Of a stretch of DNA of 64,000 nucleotides, positions 21,514-30,554 are shown one piece after another. Position 1 is the first letter of the stretch. Each line of letters starts with the position of its first letter. This stretch comes from Metridium senile (lineage: Eukaryota > Cnidaria > Anthozoa > Actiniaria > Metridiidae). Position numbers and translations under genes: made by a program. The DNA lies in NCBI GenBank assembly GCA_949775045.1, contig OX459107.1, positions 8,300,750 through 8,364,749 of the forward strand, written 5' to 3'. Under the pieces are notes generated by a model that was not told the DNA's origin, ran no database searches, and saw only the letters and a program-made list of their open reading frames with translations.

Positions 21514-21595
21514 CGCAAACAAACAAACAGAGAAGCCAGTAATCAAACAAATGAATAGAAACAACTGAACAAACAAACAAACAAACAAACAAGTA
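21330..21595. repeat. (ACAA)n / (GCAA)n low-complexity tract
   Basis: Interrupted CAAA and GCAA repeats; on the minus strand this creates a Cys/Leu-rich 137-codon frame that is not a gene. Confidence 0.9.
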
Positions 21596-21599
21596 TTAA

Positions 21600-22237
21600 G
21601 GTGACTGGCTACTTTTGGAAATAATGTTAAACTTTTCTTTAAACTACGATTTATTAATGTAAAATTTAATGCTGATTCCAAAAATGAAAAGAAAAATGGG
21701 GTGTCCCGAGCTTTTTTTCGAGATAATCGGCATTTAATGGATGCCTGACGCGTGAGATTTTGAAGAAAAACTTCCGAAAACGGAAGCGATATGAAAAAAA
21801 TCACAACTCATAAGAAAATAATTTTTTTCATACTATATCAAGCACAAATGCCGGGTAATGAATCATTCTAAAATGCAACATAGATGGTTTTGATAAAAGA
21901 CAAAGAAATACCTTGATCTGTCATATTTTGTCCGTTCAGTGCTTTCAAAACTCGCATGAAGTCGGACAAAAAATCCTACGAAAATCGATTTTTTTGTACG
22001 TTAGAAAAATTAACTTTTTGAAAAACTTTGATATAACGTAGATTTTATTAGGTTCTTTCAACTAAGCATAAAGAAAGTATAGAGTCCCGTCCAAAATTCG
22101 AGGATTTTGCCCTGTTGAAGCTCAAAACGTGTATCGTTCCTTAATAAAATTTTGTATTTTTTTCAGCGGTTTTTGTGCACGCGCACATCGTGGGCTCGAA
22201 TCGAACGTTCAAAAGCGTTCAAAAGTAGCCAGTCACA
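21600..22237. mobile_element. TTAA-flanked non-autonomous element, 638 bp
   Basis: TTAA stands on both sides (21596-21599 and 22238-22241) of an inverted repeat GTGACTGGCTACTTTTG / CAAAAGTAGCCAGTCAC. The interior has no transposase and no long frame. TTAA duplication is typical of piggyBac and Kolobok transposases, so this is a MITE-like derivative of one of those (inference). Confidence 0.8.
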
Positions 22238-22421
22238 TTAACGCAAAGAAACGTGTCAAAATCGACACAAATATGATGCTTTACATGTATTTTTACATTT
22301 TGAGGGATAAGAAAATGAAAAGCGTTTTCTGAAAAGTAGACTGAACGCCATAAACAAAAGAAAGATATTTATCAAAATGGAATTCGATTCTTTGCACACG
22401 CGCGCGCCTCATTAAAAAAAT

Positions 22422-22439
22422 GGCGGGAAAAGTCACGTG
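22422..22439 (+). promoter_or_regulatory. E2F-type site and E-box upstream of the TMEM126-like gene
   Basis: GGCGGGAAA (22422-22430) is followed by the palindrome TCACGTGA (CACGTG at 22434-22439), within a locally GC-rich stretch that includes GCGCGCGCC. It lies about 385 bp before the start codon and may mark the promoter. Motif-based only. Confidence 0.35.
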
Positions 22440-22823
22440 ATTAATAAGAAAAAATTAGACATCAAAATCATTGTAATTTTAAGAAAGAACTTTAGTTATT
22501 AGAAAAGCCTTGTTATTATAAAACTATAAGCTGTTGTAAAAAAATGTAAAAAAATGTTATAATTGTATTGAAAAGAACTGATATTGGAACTGATAATAGT
22601 CTTCTCGTGTGTCACATTTATTGTGCCAATTGTAAATTTTGTGTGCGTGTGTTTTATTTTTATGTTGTTAGTTATTAAAAAAAAATATTAAGATAAAAGT
22701 CTTGTTGATAAATTATAAGAGAAAGATTAGTTCCGATTTTGCGATAATTTTAGATCATGCTAATTTAGCGTTCCAGTTCACTCTCTCAAAGTAGTGTAAC
22801 GCCTAGTGGATTTCTTCGATCAC

Positions 22824-23366
22824 ATGCACAAGCCGAACCGAGATTACGGTCTAATTTCGAGCTTTTCCATCATTCTTTCAATGGCAAAAAACACTTCATC
22901 AAATCATAATCGTGCATCATCCTTCATTGGATTCTCTAGTGCTGGAATTGCGTCACTCTTACCTCGCTTACATCAAATTTACGTCGGTCGAAAGGCGGCC
23001 ATTTTGATTCCTGTCGCATGTGGCTCTCTTGCGTGGATTTCTTGGAGAAGATTAGTCACTAAACCATTAACTTCAAAGGAACTTCAGTGCAGTCCTTGCG
23101 CTTGTATAAGAGGGACTACAATTGCTGTGTGGGGTGGCTGCATTCTGCCGTCTTTTATACTGGCTTTCATCGGTTTGAACAGACGCAACTTGTTTCGAGT
23201 TCGCAGCCTTTTAACTTTGCAGAGTTTCTTCAAAGAGTTTACCAAGCCGTACAATGCTGACAAACCGTACATCTTAGGTCTTTGGGGAGTACAAGGAGTG
23301 CTTGGTTTTGGAGCAGCAAGCTGGGAATTTAGTCAAACTTATTTGAAAATCCCGCCACCGTCATGA
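22824..23366 (+). CDS. TMEM126A: TMEM126-family mitochondrial inner-membrane protein
   Basis: An intronless 180-residue ORF from ATG 22824 to TGA at 23364-23366. The frame is open 6 codons further upstream, but only a GTG lies there. Hydrophobic segments are at about residues 38-52, 60-78, 103-124 and 160-174. The order IASLLPRLHQIYVGRKAAI, then SKELQCSPCACIRG and WGGCILPSFILAFIGLN resembles the TMEM126A/B signature in which a CxxC-like pair precedes a Gly-rich membrane segment. Known family: TMEM126 proteins act in mitochondrial complex I assembly and inner-membrane insertion. Length is close to the usual 195. Two polyadenylation signals follow. A versus B cannot be decided here; the symbol is by family. 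Confidence 0.72.
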   Translation: MHKPNRDYGLISSFSIILSMAKNTSSNHNRASSFIGFSSAGIASLLPRLHQIYVGRKAAILIPVACGSLAWISWRRLVTKPLTSKELQCSPCACIRGTTIAVWGGCILPSFILAFIGLNRRNLFRVRSLLTLQSFFKEFTKPYNADKPYILGLWGVQGVLGFGAASWEFSQTYLKIPPPS

Positions 23367-23453
23367 CATGACTCGGTTGCCGAGTGACAACAAAATGAAC
23401 TGGAATATTTGGGCTTCCTGTGGTGGTTATTTGGAGGGAAGGGGAGGGGAGGG

Positions 23454-23498
23454 AATAAAGTTGAAATTGCTGAACATAACAATAAAGTTATAAAATAA
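23454..23498 (+). promoter_or_regulatory. Polyadenylation signals of the TMEM126-like gene
   Basis: AATAAA occurs at 23454-23459, 23481-23486 and 23493-23498, 88 to 132 bp after the stop codon. Confidence 0.6.
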
Positions 23499-23599
23499 AG
23501 GTGACCTGTGGTGCAGGAACATGGATGGGAACCTACAAAAGGTGTAAAAAAGTGAAGAATGGAATTATGGCAAAAAAGTGACATTTTTGTTAGTAATCT

Positions 23600-23735
23600 G
23601 ATAAATAATAATAATAACTTTTTTAACGTCTCAATCTTCTAGCTGCATGGACGCAGTGTGCCCTACTAATTGGGGAAACTCACTCACACTCACTACCTCT
23701 ACATTTAATATTTTGCATACAGCTCGGCTCACATG
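23600..23735 (-). repeat. Dispersed repeat family A, reverse copy
   Basis: Contains TTTTTTAACGTCTCAATCTT, then CCTACTAATTGGGGA and ACTCACTACCTCTACATTTA, the reverse complement of the copies at 1440 and 35880. The 72-codon frame across it is incidental. Confidence 0.6.
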
Positions 23736-25004
23736 TTCATTTTTGCTGTTGAAGTGCAAAACAAAATGTCATTGTCAAAGTGGTAGAGGTGATCGACTGT
23801 CGATTTCGCAAATAAAAGGTATGCATACGTTAAGAGAACTACCAAAGCCTGTCAAACATTTTTAAGCAAGAACCCTAAAAGGTACGAACATGGAATATTT
23901 TCAATCCTAGAAGTAGCACCGACCACCCCTGCCACTTGGACAAAGGGAGTGCCACCCCCCTCCCCCCTGGGGTTTCATGTTTTTAATTTTTTCTCTCTAG
24001 TTATGCAAGCATCAAATTTTTTAGTATGAATAATTTTTAGTACTTTGAAGTTTAGAGATAACAAAAAAAGAAACGTAGTATTGCTTTTATAATCTTGTAT
24101 TTTTAGGTCTCTACTTGTAACAATATTGCTCAATTCACAATAAAGAGTACAGTAACTACAATTCTAAAGTATTTGTTCATATTCCATTTGATGTTCTAAT
24201 AATTTCTGTGCACTTTTAAATATTCCTACTTTTTACATAAAGATAGCCTGCAAAATCACTGACATTACAACATTGATGTAGAATATAAAGTTTAGTACTA
24301 AATTTAGATGAACATTGTGTCAATAACTATTTTGTATTTTAATATTATGTACATTTGAAATAGTTCCTTCAGTTCTAGCTAGACTTGATAATCTTTTTAA
24401 TACTCTATAGGTTGCGAGCACATGGCATCAATATATAAACAAATAACTGTAAATCTTTCACTTTGTACATTTTTTGTTTGAAAAAATCATTATAATAAAT
24501 TTGTGGCAGTAGTCTGGCAGTCACAGTGCTTTTGGTGCTAAATTTTCTATTTCAAATTTTGTAAAATAAAACAACTTCTTGGATTTGGATTTATTTATAA
24601 AACAATATTCGTGATATTTTGTGATATGAATTTTCCGAGAAACTTTGTCAAAGCCGACAAGCAAAGAACTATGGGTAACCTATGTATACCATACTAGAAC
24701 GCAGGAAATTCATGGCTACATCACCGCACTTGTCAAATATGTTATTGAGAAACAGACTTTTTTAACTTATCAAACAACATGCAAGAAAGGCATACCAAAT
24801 GCTCATTCAGTTTCTAAACTGATTCATGATCCTTTTTGCAACTAGCTTGTAGGCTTTTCACAGGTGACAAACTGTCTTGGAAAGGTGTATCCAAATAATC
24901 AAGGTCTTAGGAAGTGTAATCAATCTCAACCTCAGCTAATTAAGCTTGCCTCAACCTTGATACAACTAGCCGACTGCTGCCATGCGCTGCAGCACAGGCA
25001 ATAG
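23736..25004. other. Gene-free stretch: intergenic plus probable 3' UTR of the RNF145-like gene
   Basis: No exon supported. The part next to 25005 should hold the 3' UTR of the minus-strand ligase gene. A 66-codon plus frame at 24645-24845 lacks motifs and splice sites. Confidence 0.4.
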
Positions 25005-28000
25005 TCAATCCTCTGGTAATATATCCCTATGACAAAGAGGGCATTTATCCTGCACATAAAGCCATTTGCGGAGGCATTGACTATGAAAGAAATGATAACA
25101 CCTAGTTATCTTAGCTGAATTCATAGAATCAAAACATATAGAGCAGACATCGTTGTGTTCTTGTAACTGTTCGTCAGTTGCTGATTCAAGGGAGTTAATT
25201 CTCTTGATTGCACTTCTTCTAAGAAGGAAGTTTTTCCAGCCATCTACTGCACGTGAGTAAACATTGAAGTAGGCATGAACAAATATAATGGCAGTTCCTG
25301 TAATATGAACACAGTAATATCAGAATATGATAGAGATAAAGATGATGATAAAATGATTATAATACTGATGATTATAATGACTGATGATGTTAATGAAGAA
25401 TGATGATGATAATGATAATGACAATGATGATGCATGAAAATAAAGATGATGACGAATGATGATGTTGATAATGATGACGATGAACGATGTTCATAACAAT
25501 GATGAATGATGATGATGATAATCATTGTTGATGTTGATACTGGTACCACTAATTAGGGTCTGTTGTAGAGAGGGTGAACTGTATAAATGTTTTTCAGTTT
25601 ACATAATCTCACTATCTTATTTCAATCGTATATCTAGCAACTCTTACCTACATAACTCCAGTTCCCAGCTAAAGCTGACAGGCCACTATACAATACCACA
25701 ACCACAGCAACTAAGAATTCAAACACCTTAGTTGTAGCAGTCACGTAATAAACAAAATCATCCAGATCTTCCCATCCAAAGTTAAAGTGCACATTAGCAA
25801 CGAATATCAAGTAAATACTAAGAGATCCAGTCAACTGGACTACCGTGACAACGCTGTTTGAGATAATAACAAACAGCCATGTACCAGCTGAAAATGTCGA
25901 GCAAATAATGTATATCATACAAATAGGTAGGACAAAAAGCCCAAACACTACTGCCAGAACCCTGGCATGCCTGGAGTTTAGTTTACCGGTGTATGAAGTA
26001 CCAAGAACTGCAAGTACTGGTTCGGTGAGTTCAAGAGCATCTTGCACTAGAAGAGACAATGTTACGAATAGAACTAAACTGATGACAAGAAAGCGATGCT
26101 CGCTTCCACCATTGTTAACTCCAATTTGGATATTTAGCAAGAAGAAAGCAAGTCCTTCATTGAATCCAGGATGTGTACTCACTTCACTAAAGTTTATAGG
26201 ATTTCCTTTTAGGATATTTTGTGTGAATAGTAAAATGCTGAACGATATTTCGGAGATGACCATACTTGCTGCAAATAAGTTTGGTAAGGCTGCACAAGAG
26301 TCTCCAAAACTAGCAAACGTCCAGAACCAGTTGAGTTCTCTTTGTTGCGAAACTCTTAACCCAAATTTGATCCACCAAAGGAATGTAATAACCCTAGATA
26401 ATTCAAGTCTTCCCCAGTGATGTCTTATGACAGGAATCCAGCCATAGCCATCGACCATCCTCCATAAATTATCGCTAGCTTCTTTTGTGCTTTTGAGAAA
26501 CTTTGCCGCAAGTTGGAGGCCTTTGTATGACAAGTATGATGCATAAAAGAACAGAAATACGTAACACAGATATGGCGCAAGTACTGACGTAAAGTGTATT
26601 GATTTAAATGCCATGGCAACGGCAAATGGGATTGTAAGCATTAAAGTTATAATCCACGCTGGATTAAGTCTAGTCCACTGCTCCTGTGCTACAACAGTCA
26701 GTCCTGTAGCGGCAATTATTTGGCCATAAAAATGGTTATCGCTGACGAAAAGTTGGAAATATCGGTGTGAAGGTGCAGGTGGAACAGCTTGATTATCGGG
26801 TTGTGTATTTCCTCTGACTTCATATACTAAACTGTACATTATATAAGCTATTATTGCTTGAAACAGCCAGCCATAGAAGGAAAGAAGAAGATCAAATTCT
26901 GTGAACAAACCAATAAGGCCAAAGGCATACCCTGAAAAGAAGCAAAAGGGTAAATTCATTAACTTCAATAAAAAATATAAAATGACATTATTTTGTGAGG
27001 GTAATAATATATTTTGAATTATTATATAATTACCAAGAGAATACCTATATTTCTTAATTTGAAAAATGTGAATTACTTTTCAAATTTGAAAATAACATCA
27101 CCATGGTTACCGGTACACTGTTTTAGAGTAATTATCTAAGGAAGTTGCATTGTTTTCTTTTGTTTTTCATTGATATTCATATAATAAACAGAATACTCCA
27201 TGGGCACTTGGAGATACAAATTTTGTAAATCTCTCACTTGTTCATTTAAAATATTTGATTTAAATTGTGTGCTTTGATTGGCTAAGAGGCATTCTCTATA
27301 ACTCAACACTGCATGGGGCATGGATTTGTGTGATTTTAATTACTGAATATTTTATAAAAGAAATAGAAAACTCGGAAGCAGTGCTCTATTCATCCTCGGG
27401 AACCCAGGGGTAATATTCTGTCACTCATTTCTTGCTGCCTGAAAAAAATGACAGAATATAACCCCTGGGTTCCCAAGGATGTGCTCTATTGAGTTATAAC
27501 GCACTTGGACTCAAGAAGCACTGAGAAGCACTACACTATAGTTACACGTCATGCTTTTCTTGTCTTCTAAAAATTCCTGCGTGCTTTATAAGTGGATAGA
27601 GCATGCTGCCTCGTTTTCTAATATTTCCTCGCCACACTTGTCCGTAAAATAGCTTTTTGAAAATTGCACAGGTAGCCCAAGCTATGCATTTGTACGTTTT
27701 TTAGCAATATGACGAAATATTTAAAATGCAATAAAAAATAAACATGTCTACCTGTGTGTTGTGTTTTTCTTTGCATTCCTGTGAAGTTTCAGGCCATTCC
27801 CTTCAATTTTGAATGATTTATGGCTGTTGTTCCCCAGCGTCCTAAGAAGAGGGGAAGGTAGCACACTCGGACGAGTTCATGCCCCAGGTAGCCTCCAGAA
27901 ATTCGCTTCTAGCTCGCCCAAAATTACGAATCTCGACAAAATTCCTTTGGATTATCTTTGCCCGATAGTCACTCCTTCCACTAAACCAAAGTTATTTTCA

Positions 28001-30082
28001 AATTCGAACGCTTTCATTAAAAAACACTGCTGTATCTCAACTATATCGCTGAAATCCAAACCGCGAGGCGATCAGGCTTTCAACAGACTTTTCAAAACAA
28101 ACTTACCCCTTATGCAATATTGTTGAGATACAGCAGTGTTTTTTAGTGAAAGCGTTCGAGTTTTGAAAAGAACTTTGGTTTTAGTGGAAGGAGTGACTAT
28201 CGGGCAAAGATAATCCAAAGGAATTTTGTCGAGATTCGTAATTTTGGGCGAGCTAGAAGCGAATTTCTGGAGGCTACCTGGGGCGCGAACTCGTCCGAGT
28301 GTGCTACCTTCCCCTCTTCTTAGGACGCTGGGGAGCAACAGCCATAAATCACTCAATATTGAAGGAAATGGCCTGAAACTTCACAGGAATGTAAAGAAAA
28401 ACACAACACACAGGTAGATATGTTTATTTTTATTGCATTTTATATATTTCATTATATTGCTAAAAAACATACAAATGCATAGCTTGGGCTACCTGTGAAA
28501 ATTGCAGATAAAATGTGTACCTCAATCCTTGCACCCATTTGGGAATATAAATCCTCTATTTCCCGGCCTAATTAATCGATATTTCCGATAATTGATGTTA
28601 ATCGATACTAATCAATACTAATCGATATTAATCAATCGATTGATATTGGAAATCGATGACTAATCGATGACCAAAATCATTGTGACCTTTTATCGATTAA
28701 TAATCGATTATCGATTATCATCGATCGACTAATATCGATTAACATTGATTAATTAAATTAGCGAAATAGCTATAGGTATTCGTTACCTATTTAGTGGTTT
28801 TATTTCTTATACTCTTGAGACTAGAGTGGATTTTGTATGACTGTACAACGTACGATTCCGTGCTGTGACCGTGCCGTAATTTGTATAAGAAGATTCAAAG
28901 TTTCTGCCGTGACTGTGTCCGTGCCGTAGTTTCTATAAAAACATTCGAAAAAACTGCCGTAACCAATCCGTAGCGTTTTGTTACTAGCCACACGAAAAAC
29001 TCTCTCAATTTAGTTTGTACCATGCCGTGCCGTGTCATATGAAATCTGCTCTATTTATATACTATTAAATACTATTTTGTAAAAAAAACTAGTGTGTCAA
29101 TTAAACAATCGGCAATAAAGCAATTTGTAATATGTCCACTATTTTGTAAGAGACTTTTTTCACCGATAAACTAGTGAATGCACGCTTAGACTACTCTTTG
29201 TCTCAGGCTTGGTTTCGCAAAAAAAAAAACGATGTTAATCGATGTCAATCGATACTAATCGATGTAATTAGTGGCCGAACTTTGTGTGACTATCGATTAA
29301 TCATCGATCAACCGATGCTAATCGATATCAATTAGGTAATTTCATCGATTAATATTGATTTTTCTATTAGTTTTCGATCATTGATTAATTAGGCCGGGTC
29401 TATTTTCATAATAAACTTTATCTGATCTTAAAGCCATTGGAGATCTTAGATACACAATAGCCCTCAATCGAAAATCCCAAATGGCCCACATTTTCAAAAA
29501 TATGAAATGTTTCACCTAATTATATTAAAATCACTAAAATTAATTATATTTTGGATACAAACTTGTATTCAAATTCAAATATCAACAATATTATTATAAA
29601 ATTAAGTTGTAGAGGAAATTTATATTTAATCAGACAATGAAACCAGGGCAGATGTTTGTCCAACAGTGATAAAGCTAGGTCATGCAGGAAAATGACGAAT
29701 TTTCACTAATTACTTTTACAGGAAATGAATAATTATAACATGGTTGAATATTTGCACATTTCCCATTTCGACATTTTTAAACTTAAATGTGGATAAGTTT
29801 TAGGCGGTTATTGCACGATAATACCACAGAAATACTATATCAATATTAAACGAAGCAATATTTAACGTGGTTTTGGGAAAATAACGAATTTTACGCTAAT
29901 AAGTAAAACAAATACATTGTATATGCTCACTCACCAATGGCCCCCAAGCAAGTCGAATTGTCTGATTTTGTCGTGAATTTATATACTATTTCTAGGAAAT
30001 AAAAGAACGGTATTCGAGCCAAGACGTTAAGAAATCTTCGCAATGAGTTTTTACATCTCGTAATAGCCATCTTGAAGTCCAT
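25005..30082 (-). CDS. RNF145: RNF145/RNF139-like ER E3 ubiquitin ligase (three exons)
   Basis: Exons on the minus strand are 30082-29935, 26931-25648 and 25297-25005; phases match at both joints and give 574 residues. Donors are GTGAGT and GTAAGA; acceptors are TTTTCAG and TTACAG. The first exon ends in the N-terminal amphipathic/first membrane part (RRFLNVLARIPFFYFLEIVY). Exon 2 holds about 12 hydrophobic segments of the TRC8-type sterol-sensing-like domain, with GTSYTGKLNSRHARV, YIICSTFSAGTWLF and DDFVYYVTATTKVFEFLVA. Exon 3 has WKNFLLRRSAIKRINSL and a C-terminal RING-H2: C-S-I-C, R-C-Y-H-F-F-H-S-Q-C, C-P-L-C. Known family: RNF145 and RNF139 ubiquitinate ER clients such as HMG-CoA reductase in response to sterols. 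The long acidic tail of vertebrate RNF145 is missing; the protein ends seven residues after the RING. ATG 30082 (AAA ATG G) is chosen; ATG 30070 is also possible. Intron 1 (3 kb) is packed with transposons. Confidence 0.9.
25310..25545. repeat. (GAT)n-rich tract in intron 2 of the RNF145-like gene
   Basis: Interrupted GATGAT/AATGAT repeats. The His/Ser-rich 101-codon minus frame across it is low complexity; only its very end overlaps the true exon 3, in another frame. Confidence 0.85.
27391..27481. mobile_element. 91-bp hairpin element with 9-bp target duplication
   Basis: Arms CATCCTCGGGAACCCAGGGG and its complement continue through ATATTCTGTCA. TGCTCTATT stands directly outside both ends (27382-27390 and 27482-27490). 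A 9-bp duplication fits Mutator-like (MULE) transposition. Confidence 0.75.
27669..28495. mobile_element. 827-bp palindromic Mutator-like element with 11-bp target duplication
   Basis: Two arms of about 375 bp (27669-28045 and 28115-28495) are near-perfect inverted copies with ends CAGGTAGCCCAAGC / GCTTGGGCTACCTG. The loop of about 70 bp is unique. TGAAAATTGCA lies immediately outside both ends (27658-27668 and 28496-28506). Both arms encode the same short frame (LWLLFPSVLRRGEGSTLGRV and onward), which is not a known protein. Long terminal repeats with a 9-11-bp duplication point to a MULE foldback. It sits in intron 1 of the RNF145-like gene. Confidence 0.85.
28562..29398. mobile_element. 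ATCGAT-rich inverted-repeat element with 7-bp duplication
   Basis: Ends CCCGGCCTAATTAATCGAT and ATTGATTAATTAGGCCGGG, flanked by TCTATTT on both sides (28555-28561 and 29399-29405). The interior near both ends is dense in TAATCGAT/ATCGATTA words (28570-28760 and 29230-29360). The GAGC-family MITE at 28824-29051 is nested inside, so the original element was about 607 bp. I cannot assign a superfamily. Confidence 0.8.
28824..29051. mobile_element. MITE, GAGC family, copy 2 (nested)
   Basis: Ends GAGTGGATTTTGTATGACTG and GTCATATGAAATCTGCTC, flanked by TA. The interior carries GTGACCGTGCCGTAA-type words also seen in copy 3. Confidence 0.75.
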
Positions 30083-30554
30083 TTTGGCGCAGGTTTGAAG
30101 ACTGTTCAAAATGTCATGTTCCCAGTGTTCTCGCCATCAGGTGATCTATAAGACTATGTGGGGGTAGGGTGAGTAAATTGAAAAAAAACATAACAGTTTT
30201 ACATACAATCATTTTCATTCTTAAAATTTTATCCAAAGATTAGTACTTTCAGAAAAAACAAAATTTTAGAATCATATCAAATGGTTTTTTTCCTTTTACT
30301 CTTAACCTATTGACCTGCTCTACAAATCTTTAAAGTTCCCCCCTCCCCTCCCATGTAAAAATGTTACGACCTTGAATAACCTTCTTCAACCTTCTCTACT
30401 TCCTCTCCCCAGTCTTCGATGAGTAAACAAGATGGCGGACGAGTAGTGACTTTTGCTCCAGTTTCTCTTTATAAACAAGGCTCAAAATCCATGAAGAAAT
30501 GGGCTGATTGCAATACAATTTTAATGTCAGCTAGAGAACGCTTTGGAGAACATC
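30083..30554. promoter_or_regulatory. Head-to-head promoter region of the RNF145-like gene and AP5B1, with uORFs
   Basis: The two start codons are 472 bp apart and divergent. CAAGATGGCGG at 30429-30439 is a YY1-type element of the kind that overlaps start sites of housekeeping genes; its ATG opens a 4-codon uORF (30432-30446). A second uORF (30491-30571, 26 codons) overlaps the AP5B1 start codon out of frame. On the other strand AAGATGGC at 30073-30066 overlaps an in-frame Met of the ligase. Confidence 0.5.

Noticed and set aside
24645..24845. 66-codon plus frame downstream of the TMEM126-like gene
   Set aside because: No homology, no promoter or splice signals, AT-rich spacer.
25845..26420. 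191-codon plus-strand frame
   Set aside because: Shadow of the large RNF145-like exon on the minus strand.
27809..28356. Two similar frames of 105 and 94 codons on opposite strands
   Set aside because: They are the two arms of the 827-bp palindrome; neither resembles a transposase.
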